A stretch of DNA of 64,000 nt. Origin: Anaeramoeba flamelloides (Eukaryota > Metamonada > Anaeramoebidae). The DNA lies in contig JANTQA010000026.1 of the NCBI GenBank assembly GCA_027625915.1, forward strand, positions 2,604,001 to 2,668,000, read 5' to 3'. The position numbers and the translations under genes were made by a program. A model generated the notes under the pieces. It made no database searches and had not been told where the DNA came from. It saw nothing but the letters and a program-made list of their open reading frames with translations. Shown in pieces: positions 10,285 through 23,400 of the stretch (position 1 is the stretch's first letter; each line of letters begins with the position of its first letter).

Positions 10285-13200
10285 ACTTTTATTTTAGAAA
10301 GGTAATATTTTTTCAAAAACCAGAACTAAGGTGGTTTTTCAAAAAGTGTGAAAAAAAAGTTTTTGCTAAAGTCCTGAAAATAATACCCATTGAAGTTTGT
10401 TCACTTGTTTTTTAGAATATCGGGTATTTATTAGTAATTAGAAATTCTCTTTTTTGTAATTTTCTTCAATTAAAAACAGATAAAATCTAATTACTACCAA
10501 ACATTCAAGTTATAAATGGTTTTCTTTCCATTGTATATTTATAATTTTTCAAACTCACTCGGCAATAAATAATCCCAAAAATTAAATCTCATTAATGAAA
10601 ACAATTACCAAAACACCCAATTTGTATTGAAGATTTAATTTTTTTAAACAAAATTTCTTCAAAAAAAAGGCAATTAAAGACTGTTTCCCAGCTAAACTCT
10701 CAACCAAATAATGTTTTTATCCTTTAGAATTCAAAATTGTTAAGATATTTTTTCAAAATAAATTATTTGTAAAAAAAATAAATACCTTCTTATATTTCTT
10801 AAAATTATGTTATGAAAAATTTCAAATTTTTCTTTTTTATTTTTCAAAATGTTTTGCTTTTTTATATTGAGTCCCTCATTTTTTCTAGATTATAATTCCA
10901 AAACCAATACACTTTAATTTATTTTTTAATAAACTTATTGTGAATTTCTGTTTTTCTTATTTCTTGTTTGTTTGACAATTAGATTTTAAATTTCTTTTCA
11001 ATTTTTGAAATAAAAAAAAAAAGATTTCAAATTTCTCAACCTTAAAACTATAATGAAAAAAATATCGAACGCTCTTTTCAAAAAACATTATTTAAAAGCA
11101 TTCAGTTCATTTATTTATTTTTTTTTTTTGAATCGTAAAAATCAAAGGATCACAGAAATCACAGAAATCATAGAAGTCATAGAAACCGAAAATGAAAAGT
11201 TAAAATTATCTTATATGAAAGAAAATAAAAATAATTTTTTGATAAATTCGTTTAAAAAAAGTACGGCAAACAAGTTTTTAATCAAGTACTAAATCTAAAC
11301 TCAATTTATTTTAAAAAGCACACAAAAAAAATATCATTAATGATTTTGATTGATTGGTGGATTGGTTTTTAAGGGAAGAATAACTTTCTATTACCCTTAA
11401 GTGGAGAAATAAAAAAATAATTTTTTTAGTTGGAAACAACAATTTTAAGTTGAACAAAACATATTAATAATTTATCTTATTGTTGTAGTAATTTTAGATT
11501 TCTCTCTCTAATACATTCCAAAAATTAAATAAAATCAAATTAAAAAAAAATTGATGAACTTTTTTGAAAAAAAAAGATCCATTAGGGAAAATTTTATTTT
11601 CAGGAAAACTGAAAATCTCTCAATCCAAAGTATACAAAAAAAATACGATCTATTAATAGCTTTCAGAACATTGCTTCTTTTCTTATGATTCAATTAAAAT
11701 CATGGTTAATTATGAAACATAACACTTTGTAAATTGGCCACCAATGATCTTGATTATCAATGATCAAAATGCAAAAAGTTTTTTTGATTTATCATTTTGA
11801 TCTCAATTTAGGTTAGATCCGATTTTTTGGTGTAAAGTCAATGAAAGTGAAGTTTCTTTCTAATTTGAAAAAAAGTTGCAATGGAATTTGATTTATTATC
11901 ATTTTTAGAGAATATATTATTACTACCTAAAAAACTATTTCCAGCTTTTTTCTGTTCATTAAAAGTTAAAAGTTTTCCAGATTTTTTTGTGATTTTTTAG
12001 AATGTTTTTTTGTTTTCATTTTCATGCTTGCGCTTCCAAACACCAAGATAATCTACAATCTCCTCGATTCTATTCCTGTTTATTCTAAAGTTTTCTAGCA
12101 CTTCAATTTTTATTTTTGAAAAGAAAAAACAAAACAATTTGCATTCAATTTTTTTTTTTTTTGTTGAATTCCTTTTGGTTACAATTTTAAAATAGTCAAG
12201 AAAAAAATACAAAATTTTAAAAAAATGAATTTCTTACATTGTGAAAAATTTTCAAAATACCCTTTCTATCAATATAGAATCTTAAAAAAATTAACGAAAG
12301 GGTGTTTTAAAAGCGCAACCTTGAGAAATAACCTAAGTTTGGTTCTATTTATGTGACTATATTGTTTTGCAGATATTTTTGATTTTTTTTTTAAAATGAC
12401 AATATTTATTGGTTACAAGATTAAAAACAAATATCCACCATTATTTTATTTAATAAATTTTAATCTTCACCAAAGATGAAATAGAATAAATTTTTGAAAT
12501 TTTTTTTTTTTTTTAGATTTCAAAAATGTTTTCTATTAAGTGAGTTTCAAGTTTTTTTTTCACTCACTTTAAATCAGAATCTGGATTATCAACTTAAATC
12601 TTAATTAAAAATTACTCTATAATTTAACAAATCTGAAATATAAATCCAGTTTTTTGAAATATTAAAAATCAAAATTAGTTGTATTTTTTTGTAAAAGTTG
12701 AAGAAATTAATTGAACTTTTTAATAGTTACTGAGAACCAATATAGAACAAAGAGTAAATATTTGGTATTTAAGAGCTTTTCATCTCAAATTTGAACAATT
12801 CAATATACTCGGTACTTTTTTTACTTTAATAGTTTTTCAGTTCAAAAAAGGAGTTTTTTTATTTGCCAAAAAATGAATAGTAAATAATCGATAATTCCCT
12901 TTTTTTTCGATGAGAAAAATTAAAACATAAATTTCTTTGTTTTTGTATAATTCTTTTCTGAAGATTGACTTTTGAAAAAGATACCTCCAAAATTCAGATA
13001 ATTGTAAAAAATTGTAAAAAAATTAATAAATTATTTTACAAACCAACTCAAATAAAACTGATTCATTCATTCAGAAGCCAATGAAATTTTTACAATTTTT
13101 TTTTTTTTTTTTTGAAATTTCATTTCTTTGGAAGGAATAAAAATAATTTTTTACTTTTTAAATTATTTTTTTATCAAGAATTTCTTCAATTCAAGATTAA

Positions 13201-13417
13201 TTCAGAGAGTGATAATATTTTATAAAATAATATTTAATAATTTGACTACTCTCATTTAAAAATCTGTATTAAAAAAAAACAAAAACTTGAAACTCACATA
13301 TTAGAATTTGAAAATTTTAAAAATTCATAAAAAAAAAAAAAAAATACCTAATAACATTAAAATTTTATTATATTTAAATTATTGATTTAATTTCTTTTTC
13401 TTTTTTTTTCAATATAG

Positions 13418-16400
13418 GGCTATAGTCTTTTATTCTATGCTGTAAATTCCAACAATTATAATCTAGTGAAATTTTTTATTGACAACGGTGCTGATGTTAA
13501 TCTTCAATTGGTATGTTCATCTATTTTAATAATTTTTATTATCGTTATTTTTTAGTTTCACCATTTAATTTTCTTCATTTTTTTGAAATCGATTTTTTAA
13601 TAAACAAAACAAAAACTCAAAATTTTTTTTGTTTAGTCTGATAAATACTGATAAATTTAAAAAAATGTTTTCAAATTTTTTTTGTTCAATTTCCATTTTT
13701 TATAGGTCTTTACACAGCTTTGAACAAAGATATTTTATGGTTTAAATGCAAAAATATTTTGTAAAATATCTTGGTTTTCGAAATGTTCTTTGATATGAAA
13801 TGATTTCTCCACATAGAGTTAATAAATTTTTAAAAAATGGAAATTGAACTAAAAGCTTTTTTTTTTTTTTGAAAATTATTAGAATTTATTAGTATTAAAA
13901 TTTTAAAAGATAAACCCCAATTCAAAAATTTTATCAGACCAACAAAATTCAAGTTTTAATAAATTACAAATAATTATTTTTAATGCAATACTAAAATAAA
14001 ACCTCTTAATTAATGAAATATTAACTATTATTCTTCATTTATATAAAGGTATTTCCAAAAAAGTGTGGTATTTTTTTTTTTTTAAATTTAATCTAATCTC
14101 CTCTTTTTGAAGTCGTTTTATCCATAAATTGGCATTACCAAATTAAGGGGGTTATTAATACTGTTTGAATCTATTGTTATAGTGTTTTTTTCAAAATATG
14201 TTCATTAAAATATTTCCAAAAAATTAAAAAAAAAATAAAACACTTTTTTCTACAAAACACGGAATTATAAAATTCAATTACAAACTGACAATATTGCAAG
14301 TCTACAAACACCTTTTTAAACAAGAAAATACAATTATAAATTTATTTATTGTATTGAAAATTTTGTTGAAAATAATCCAAGTTATGAAAACAATTTTGAT
14401 GATCAAAAAGAAAAAATAAATATAGCAATTTTCAATTAGAAAAAAATATCATACAAAAATTGAGATCAGAAATTATAAGATTTTTTTTCATATCTTTGAT
14501 TTAAAGTAATTTCAGGCTAACAAGTAAATTGGATTATTATTCAAGAATCAATAAATGATGAATAACAATTTTTTGATATTTAATTAGTTTAATTAGGATT
14601 GTTTTTTTTATTAAGATCTTTAAAAATAACTTTGGGAAAAAAATTTGGTTTTATGGATGTCCAAATTTGTTTTTGTGATTCACGTTTTACTTGTAAAAAA
14701 TTATAAACTGAAAAATTATTTTATTTATTTATTTATTATGAGAATGGAGTACACATGTGCAAAAATGATTTCTGAATTTTTCATGCCTTTTTTTTGTTAA
14801 AATTGTGATTTTTTCATAAACTGTGATACTTTTATGGTGTGCCCTCAAGGTTCAGGAAACTATACAATCTATTTAATGTCTTAAAGCAACATTCTATTGT
14901 ATTTAAAAAAAGAAGAAAAGTGATTTGGAGTGGAAACATTAAGAGAAAATCGAGAATACTTTTTTCAAATTCAAACAAACTCAAACATCTCTGATGGTTT
15001 ATTAAATGGAATCTGTTGGAATTTATAACACCAAATATATGGTCAAGTTTCCTGAACCTTGATGGCATAACATAAAAGTATCACAGTTTATGAAAAAATC
15101 ACAATTTTAACAAAAAAAAAGCATGAAAAATTCAGAAATCATTTTTGCACATGTGGAGTCAAAGAAAATATATCAAAATAAAAAAAGAGAAGAAAGAATA
15201 ATTAAAATATTATAATCAAATAACAATAACCGTTCGGGAAAACAAGTGAAACACTGCTTTTAATTGGGGACATTAATAGAACCTGAAAATTCAATATAGA
15301 TCTTATAATAAAAGAAAAAAGTAATAAATAAATAAAAAATCAAGTATTCAACACAATAACAGTTTTTTTAATACTATCTTTTGGTAAGGGTTTTTCTTTG
15401 ATTGATCAATTATTAAAAATTTGTTGAAAAAATTCGACTATTTTTGAGATCTCCAAAACTACTATAAGAAAGATTTCGATAATCAAGTAGATTTAAATTG
15501 TGTTTGTTGGTTTGGTTGAAAATAATATAATGGATTACACTTTGGAGTTAATTGGTTTCTTCTTTTAATTGATTTTACTTTTGGTTTTCAGGTTTCTGTG
15601 ATTCTATTAATACTCCCAATTAAAAACCGTGTTGAACTTTTTTTCCCGAATGGTAATATCATTTTAATGACCAAATTAAAATTTTATCCACTACTGTTTG
15701 TAATTTTTTAGTAGTTTTTTATTTATTTGGAAAATCAATAGATTTTGGTTAGGTTTTTTTGAGTTTTCTATTTATTTGGAAAACCTCAAAAAAACCTAGA
15801 ACACTTCACAAATAAAAAGAAAACTCAAAAAAAAAAACATAGTTAGCTTTTCCAAAATTCAAAAGGATTGATAAAAAATCAAAGATTTTACTCTCTTTTC
15901 TTTTCAATTCTGGAAAAGCTAGGCACACAACTGCACCCCATGGAACTTGGTGGTACTCTTCCTGAATTCACAGGTGGGATAAACTCACGATATAGAGATA
16001 CCAAATTATTTTTTCAAGTTTTTTTTTTTTTTTCCAATTCTGGAAGCTGTCTTATAACATCTTTATTAATAATATTTTTCATTTTTACCCTTTACTTCTT
16101 CTTTTCTCTCACCTTTAGGAAATAAATCCTTTAAGTTATGCAATAGACAAATCCCAATTAAAAATTGTGAACATTTTGTTAACAACTGACATCAATGTTA
16201 ATCTTCAAGATTATTCTGGGTACACTCCAATTATGTATGCATGTTTAAATTCCAAATATGATCTTGTAAAGGAATTAGTTGTCAAAAAGAAAGCAAATCT
16301 AGAAATTGAAAATACTTCAGGGGAAACTATTCTTTATCTCAGCATTCTTCAAAATGATCTCAAAATGACCGAATTAATACTTGAATTGGGTGCTAATCCC

Positions 16401-17696
16401 AAAAGAATTCATTTTGATGAGACTCCTATTTTGTCTACCGCATGTAACAACAATGTTGATAATGAAATTATCGAACTTTTAGTCAAATCTGGAGCAGATA
16501 TTAATTATTCAAATTCAATTCAAGAAACAATTTTATTTGAAATGTGTAAAATTGGTAATATTGAGAAAGTTAAAATATTATTATCATTAGGGGCGCACCC
16601 AAATTTCCAAAATATTGATGGATTGACCCCATTTTGGATTGTTTGGATGTTTTGCAAACATAACAAATTCTCATTGATTCAATACTTTTTAAAAATTGGT
16701 TCAAGAATTAAACAAGAAAATTTTGATGGGTATACAATTCTTGATTTAATTGAAAATAAGGAACATAAATTAATATTAAAAACCTATAATAGCATAACCA
16801 CTGAATTCTATAATCTATTTTCGAATAATATTGGAGTAGATTATACTTTAAAATGCAAGGATGATGAAACAATTGATATTCATTTAACGTTTGTTTTATC
16901 AAGAATCACTCAAAGCAATTTATTAACAAATAGCAATAGCATTAATGAAAACGAAAACAAAATAAAGAAAAATGTTAATCAAAGCAAGAACAATCAAGTA
17001 GAAGATAAGAAGGAAGAAGATTTTTTACAATTAAAAAATAAACTTTTTGCCATTTTAAAAGATTATTCAAAATCGGAACTGATGACTTTTTTCCAATTCA
17101 TTTATAATGGAACAGTGAGTGTAGTATATTTGAATGAAATAAAGCTTATTTTTAAACAATTGGGGATTGCTTCAACAGATTTCCAAAAAAAATCAAAAAA
17201 AAACGGATTACTAATTGATCTCAAACGACTTTTTAATCACAATTCAAGTAAAAACATCACCTTAATTATCAAAAATCAAAAAATTAATTGTCACAAGATA
17301 ATTCTATTGGCTAGAGTACCCTATTTCCAGAAATTGTTTGCTGAAAATGAAAATCTTAACAATGAAATTGAGTTAAAAACTAACTGCAAATTCAAATCTT
17401 TAAAATTTTTAATCGAATTTTTGTATTTAGACGAATTAACCTCTTCACCATTTAATCAAATTAATATAATGGATATCAAAAAATTGGCTTCAGAATTACA
17501 AATCCCTAAAAAATCTTATTTCTGGTCGTACTTATTTTTAATGGATTTAGTTGAAAAAGAAAATTTATTAAATTTAAAATGGAAAAAACAATTACAAAAA
17601 GAAAATAATACCACACAAAGCGAAAAAGAAGAGGATGATGAGGATGAAGACGAGGACGAGGATGAGGATGATGAAGTAGAAAAAATGCAAATATAG
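13418..17696 (+). CDS. Ankyrin-repeat and BTB-domain protein, 5' end not found
   Basis: Two exons are supported. Exon 13418-13510 sits between a TTTCAATATAG acceptor and a GTATGT donor and encodes one ankyrin unit (FYAVNSNNYNLVKFFIDNGA). The last exon, 16119-17696, follows ACCTTTAG. Both junctions are phase 0. It encodes about six more ankyrin units (typical GADINYSNS, LLSLGAHPNFQN). A linker follows, then a short BTB-like piece (SKSELMTFFQFIYNG) and a more complete BTB (LIIKNQKINCHKIILLARVP). The acidic Asp/Glu tail ends at TAG. Ankyrin-BTB proteins commonly act as substrate adaptors for Cullin-3 ligases; here that is family knowledge, not shown. The intron 13511-16118 is 2.6 kb because of two inverted-repeat elements. 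At least one upstream exon with the start codon is missing. Confidence 0.85.
14752..15155. mobile_element. Young inverted-repeat element with TIRs over 100 bp, in the ankyrin gene intron
   Basis: The left arm (14752 to about 14867) and right arm (about 15040-15155) are almost identical inverted repeats. Both contain CACATGTGCAAAAATGATTT, ACTGTGATACTTTTATG and AAGGTTCAGGAAACT. The flanks share GAGT/GGAGT next to the ends, a possible target duplication. The 170 bp core has no convincing gene. High arm identity suggests recent insertion. Confidence 0.85.
15228..15653. mobile_element. Family H element, copy 2
   Basis: Aligns along its whole length with 9841-10284: the right end has GGTTTCTGTGATTCTATTAA and AAAACCGTGTTGAACTTTTT, and the interior matches at GACTATTTTTGAG. 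The left TIR is more diverged and the terminal TTAA is eroded here. It lies inside the ankyrin gene intron. Confidence 0.8.
15705..15960. repeat. Family G hairpin repeat, in the ankyrin gene intron
   Basis: Contains the family signature: an inverted pair around AGCTTTTCCAAAATTCAAAA and TTTCAATTCTGGAAAAGCTA, with GATTTTACTC between. Related copies are at 17880-18065, 18910-19040, 36230-36360, 39510-39705 and 41275-41520. Confidence 0.6.
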
Positions 17697-17879
17697 TTTT
17701 TAAAAAAAGAAAGAACCAAATCATATTAAAAAAAATTTTTTTTTTACTTTATGGAATCGCCCTATCTATAAAGGTTTAAATTAAAACTTAATAAAGTAAC
17801 ATATTTTATTTGATCTATAGTTGGATAAATATTTTATTCTCTTTATTAAAATCTCTAAACAAAAATTTGGAGATTGGGC

Positions 17880-18065
17880 AAGTCCCGTAGAGTACCGCCA
17901 AGTGCTGTAGAGTGCCTAGGTTTACTGTTTTATTTCTAAAATCTATTGATTCTCCAAATAAACAGAAAACTAAAGAAAACCTAACGGTGCTTTTTCAGAA
18001 TTCAAAATAATTGAGTAAAATTTTTGATTTAACTCAATTCTTTTAAATTTTGGAAAAGTTCAAGA
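17880..18065. repeat. Family G hairpin repeat with GTAGAGT motifs
   Basis: Begins with CCCGTAGAGTACCGCCAAGT and TGTAGAGTGCCTAGG, then AAAACCTAACGGTGC, then the AATTGAGTAAAAT/ATTTAACTCAATT palindrome characteristic of the family. Non-coding. Confidence 0.6.
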
Positions 18066-18134
18066 CCGTTTTTTTTTACTTTTATTGGGTTTTCGGAAAA
18101 TCTATAGATTTTTCAAATCAAAATAAAAATTAAA

Positions 18135-18705
18135 CTCTTTTTCAGTCAAAGGGGTCCAGTTTTATTGAAGAAATAGAACATATTCTATGATTTTAATTCA
18201 TTATTCTTCTCAAACTAAAATTTCGCTTTTTTTAGATCAAAATCATTTTTTCTCATTTTCAAATTTATTTTACTTTTTGCTTTTGGTTTTTTTACGCTTA
18301 TTTTCAATTTTTTTTTATTTTTTTTTTAAAAAGTCAATTTGATAAAAAAAAAAAATATTTGAAACTCCAAATTAACATTTAGAAAAGTGAGGTTTTGTAT
18401 TTTCTTTTGAAATGAATACATTTACAAATTAAAAAATCTTATTGTCAACCATTTTAATTTCCTAAAGAAATTGAGAAATTTTTCATCAACGAGACGTAAC
18501 AATGAAAAGGGACCAAAAAAATTTTTAATATTTTTATTTTTTTTTGAAATTTATGGTTTGTTCAGGTATTTCGTTTCTGATTATCAACTCTAATCTGAAG
18601 TTTATTATTTCTCTTATTTCTAAACAATCTTAGTTTGGTTGATTCTTCAAAAAAAGTGAATTTTTCATTTTTAGGATGGGCCCCTTTGGCTGAAATGGAG
18701 TTTAT
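18135..18705. mobile_element. Family D element with CAGTCAAAGGGG termini
   Basis: The left end is TTTTTCAGTCAAAGGGGTCC and the right end the inverse (GGGCCCCTTTGGCTGAAA). The interior, including GAAACTCCAAATTAACAT and AATTTCCTAAAGAAATTGAG, is shared with 35540-35957. Similar termini bound elements at 23905-24447, 32791-33322 and 55858-57240. No coding capacity. Confidence 0.75.
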
Positions 18706-18825
18706 TATATTTTAAAAGCATTTTAAATTTGATGAATATCTTTCAAATAAGGAACTAATTATTTGAACTCTGAAAGAATTATTTATTGATATAAATTGAA
18801 AAAAATATTGTTTTTTTTTTTTTTT

Positions 18826-19900
18826 TGATTTTACCTAAGTTAGGTTTTGTTTAATTAAAGAGATAAACCAAAAATTTCATAAATTTTCTTTTTATTTCCA
18901 AAATTAAAAAAAACCGCTGTTAGCTTTTTCAGAATTTAAAAGAATGGAGAAAAATCATAGATTTTACTCAATTCTTTCAAATTCTGGTAAAGCTAGGCAC
19001 TCTAAAGACACTTGTAGGTAGATATTCCAGAATTGTAAAGTATTGGCTAAAATATTTGATCTTTCTTATTACTTTTGAATTCTGGAAAACCAGGATACAA
19101 AAGAATTATCACAAGGAAATTATTTTTGATATTTCAGTTTTATTAGATGAATACTGAATTTTCAAAACTATCAGTTATTATCCATTATCTTAAATATCTC
19201 CATGTTGAATTAAACTAAAATTCATACTTCCTTTAATTTTGGAATTTTTATTCGAAAAATCACCTTTTTTTCTAAACTCGAGACTTTTAAAACAGTAGAA
19301 CTACTACCAACAATAAATACAACAGCCTCAAGAATTTGAAGTTCTGGAATTTTGATTATAATTTGAATAAAGTTTAGAATGAAGATCAAAGGCCAATAAA
19401 AGTAGTATTTTTGTCTAACTTATTGTTTTCAATTTTATTTTTTCATACTAGTGATCTCTTCAAAAAACTAAAGAACAACAAACTATTTTATTTTTCAAAA
19501 AAAATTAGATTTATTTTGATCAAAATTTATTAGAATAGAAAATATAAAAAGTTATTTTCAAAGAAAAAAGAAAAGACTATTTTTAAAAAAAAAAATAATA
19601 ACTTTTTTAATTATTTTCAAACAAGACTACCTTTAATTATTCAAAAAAAAAAAATGAAATATTTGTTTGTTTAATTACTATTATTGAAATGAGGTAATTG
19701 ATTAGCATTACCCTCTACTTGTCTTTAACTTTTCTTGAGTTTTCTGTATATTTAGAAAATCAACAGAATATACAAATAAAACAGAAAACCTTAATAAAAG
19801 CACTGTTAGGTTTTTTTTTACTTTTGGAAATAAAAAGAAAATTTTATGAAATTTTTGGTTAATCTCTTTCATTAAACAAAACCTAACTTAGGTAAAATCA
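18826..19900. mobile_element. Long inverted-repeat pair around about 0.9 kb
   Basis: Arms of about 90 bp (18826-18915 and 19811-19900) are near-perfect inverses and include ACCTAAGTTAGGTTTTG, AGAGATAAACCAAAAATTTC and TTTTTATTTCC. A G-family copy lies just inside the left arm. The interior has no clear gene. It could be one element with long TIRs or two inverted insertions of one repeat. Confidence 0.6.
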
Positions 19901-20492
19901 AAAAAAAACATCATTTTTTCAAATTTATTCAGCAATATTTTCTGAAAGAAATATTTGATTTTATTTTGAAATCTAAAAATATGATTCTTTTTTTTATCAT
20001 TTTGAAGGGAGGAAACTAGGTTTATCGTACAGTCCTAATTTCTAAATTTTTGTTTATAAATAAACTAAACTATTATTATTTTTATACTCTGAAAAAAATT
20101 GTTGAAAATAAATTCTGCATTAAGTCAAGTAAATGTTTCAAAAAATTTTACAATTAAAAATGAAAAAAATATTGCTCAAAACTTTCATTTTTTTTTTAAT
20201 TCCCGTAAATACCTAATAAAATTTGAAAACCTTTTTCAAAATTGTTTTGTAGAATAAATTTTTATTATGTGAGTGTATTTTAAAAATAAAAAATTTAGAG
20301 AATTTTTGAAAGAAATTTTCGGGGTTATGAATGATTATAGTCTTGTACAAACTTTATTTTGATCACTGTAATTTTAAAAAACAAAGTGTTGTGAAATAAA
20401 AAAAGTTAATTTAGGTTTTTAGTAATTGTCTTGTCTTGTTCCTTAAAAAATTAATTTCATTTTTTGAAAATATCTCATTATTTGATGCTTTA

Positions 20493-23400
20493 ATGTGCTC
20501 TATTTTTTCTGTTGGGTATAACTATTATGGACAATTAGGGATTGGATCCACCACTAACCAAAACGTCCCCCAAAAAATACAAACCTTTTTAATCGACCCA
20601 CAAAAATTATCAATCCTACGTCAGGAGCAATTAAAAATTTCTTGTGGAGAATTCCATTCAGTTGTATATTCAAAACATTTGCTCTTTACCTTTGGGTCTG
20701 GAACCCAATACCAACTTGGGAATGGAACACCGTAACTTAGTGCCTTTTTCTTCACATTTTCCCAAAACAATTTGAGTCTTAATCTTTTTTATTGTTTTTT
20801 TTTTCAAATTGGCTTAAAAAAATTACATTTGTTCATAATAATAGCCTTAATACACCAATACCATTTTCGTTACCAATTGAAACATTTTTGAAACAAAACG
20901 ACACAATTAAGCAGGTTGCCTGTGGTGCACGGGTTTGATTTTTATTTCCATTTTTTATTTCAGAAAACTTGTTAGAATCAATTTTCTTTTGTTATTTTGC
21001 AAAACTCCTGACTCAATTGATCTACTCAATCCTTTAATTAATTCTTATTTGCTTTTTACAAAGTCAACCCTTTTGCTTACCGATAACGATCACCTTTATC
21101 ACTTTGGTTCAAAAGGAGGCCCTACGTAAGTATTTTTTTTTTTTTTTCCCTTCAATAATAAAGTAACAAAACAAAACAAAAGAAAACCATACTTTCAAGG
21201 TGTGTGAAATTTTGAAAGTTGATTATTTAACAAAAAAAAAAGAATTAGAAACTTCCATTAAGGTACCCCCATTTACTTTGATGTTCAAGATACTTAAACA
21301 GTCACTGAGATGATTTTCAAAATACTCGTTAAGAATTGAAAACAATCACATACATGAAAAGAACCCAAAACACGATTTTTAATTGTTAATATTAGGAAAA
21401 TTGTTGTTTATTTTAAGGGACTAGTAAACCAAAAAAAAATCTTCAAGTAAATTTACAAATTAAAAAAAATTTTACCGTATCTTGAAATTGAAAAATAAAG
21501 TAAAAGTCTTGAAACTACAAGACATGACTTTCTTTTAATACTATTTTCAGAAATGAATTATTGTTTTTAAAAGTCTGATCCATTTTTCCTCATTTTTGAA
21601 AAAGTTCAAAATCCAACATATTTCTCAATTATTTAAAAAAAAAATAATTTTCTTTGAAATAAGATTGAAATCTTATTGCCTGTAAAGGAAGTGTACAAAA
21701 ATACACTTTAAAAATGAAATCACTAAGTTCTAAAATAACTAAGTTTAAAAAATCTACTTAATCTCAAATAATTACAATAATTATTTTTGAACTTTCAAAA
21801 AAATGAAAATTTTTTGATTCAAAGAACAGACCAAATCTATTTTTTCTCTTGATTGAATAAAAAAAAATACGAGAAAAAGAACCAAATCAATCGAATTAAA
21901 AATTCTCCCGAAATACTTTTTTAAAAACCTGGAAAATTCAACATATAATCTCAAGATATACTTTTTAATTTAATTATTTTTTTTCAATAACTAATAACTC
22001 AATTTTATTTTTTTCAGTCGGTTATTAACAGCCCATAGATTAAACTCATCAATAGGCTTTATTATTATTTCTCAATTTTTTTAAAAATTTTGCAACTAAA
22101 TAAAACCAATTCAAATTAATAATTCTAATAATAAAAAAAAAAAGAATAAATATTATCAAATAACTAATTTAAAGAAAATAACAGTCCATTTTTTATACTC
22201 TAAGTATTTGAAAAGGAATATTGCCTAATCTTTTAAATTTCAAGAAATTTAATAAATATTTGTGAATAAAATAAACTAGATTCCAAAAATTTGGACACAG
22301 TTTATACAGTTGAAAGAACATCATTACTGTACTTTAAATTCAAATTGGAAAGAATTTTGATTTTACAAACAATTTCATTTTTTGTCTTTTTTGTTTTGTT
22401 TTCATTTCCTTTTTTGCAGTTACGTAATCTGTTTCGTTAGATCTCGAAATTTTTTTCAATGGTTGATAGAAGGTTAGTGTTGAGTTTGTTAAATTGGAAA
22501 ATCAAATACAATTGGTAGATGGTATCTTATCATTGGATCGATCAACAATGGTTGGTGAAATTTCAACAAATTTACCAATACATTTTTTTGTTCCGCTCGT
22601 TTCATTATTTTGGACACACCTGTTTTTTATTTTTGAGTTTTAAATTGTTTTCTTTTATTTGGATGAAAATGATTACTTATAAAAAACATTAATACCTTGT
22701 AACTTAAATGTAGTTTTATATTAGGTTTGGGAAAATACAATAAATTGAGTTTTTTTTTGCCTATTTTTGATTTTGGGTGTGTCCAAATTTTTGGAACGGG
22801 GTTTAGATATCAATTTTTTTCTGGATCTTCAAGGATTTAATATTTGATTTATTTTTCTTGATATTTTTAAAATAAGATAAAATTTCAAGGTTATTTGTTC
22901 ATACAAACTCTATGTAATTACTAAAAATGAGATTTAATAAAAATTAAAATCTTTGGCAAATTTTTCTTTTTCTGTTTTGATCCAAAAAATCCAAACCAAA
23001 AATCGATCAGGATCTTTTTGACTGATAATATATTAATCAGTGAAAAAAAAACTTTTTTTAAAAATGATAATCCATTTCTCAAAAATTAAAAAAGGAGTTT
23101 TGTTTATCAAATTTAATTGTGAATTTTTGTAAATAAGTGTTCTAATTCCTTTAGTGAAAAAAAAAAAAAATAAATAAATTTTACTCATTGCTGAATGAGA
23201 AGATTCTGTTCTGCAAAAACTTTCTTTTTGAAATCAATTTTATCATTTTAATAATTATTATTTATTTTTTTTTATTTTCTTTTTGCTGAAAATTTTGTAA
23301 TGTATAAATGAAAAAAAGTTCAAAAAATTGGTTAAAATTTAATAAGACTCCAACAGAAATTCAAAGATTTGTAAAATCTTCAATAAAAGAAATTTCCGCA

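Larger units (their letters stand above)
8034..13417. other. Gene-poor region with hairpin elements
   Basis: Holds the 8811-9027 hairpin and the TTAA element at 9841-10284, then about 3 kb of AT-rich sequence without convincing exons. A 79-codon ATG frame at 11053-11292 contains a short nonamer repeat (AGAAATCAC-like) and may be spurious. The missing 5' exons of the ankyrin-BTB gene should lie here or further upstream; I could not identify them. Confidence 0.5.
17697..20492. other. Intergenic repeats between the ankyrin-BTB and RCC1 genes
   Basis: Contains a G-family copy, a D-family element, and the 18826-19900 inverted-repeat pair. From 19900 to 20492 is AT-rich sequence that must hold the RCC1 promoter. 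A TTTGATCACTGTAA near 20370 resembles an end of the element at 27386-27865. Confidence 0.5.

Noticed and set aside
11053-11292. 79-codon ATG frame as first exon of the ankyrin gene
   Set aside because: No ankyrin character, ends in its own stop, and includes a simple nonamer repeat; no donor in a useful phase was evident.
11997-12212. Minus-strand frame with ENFRINRNRIEEIVDYL
   Set aside because: Faintly like the start of a phosphodiesterase domain, but no further motif or exon follows; too weak to call.
14832-15068. 78-codon minus frame
   Set aside because: Lies within the core and arms of the 14752-15155 inverted-repeat element and has no protein features.
20935-21063. Coding continuation between RCC1 exons 2 and 3
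   Set aside because: The open stretch is intron; joining 20932 to 21064 restores the RCC1 strand in phase, while reading through stops.
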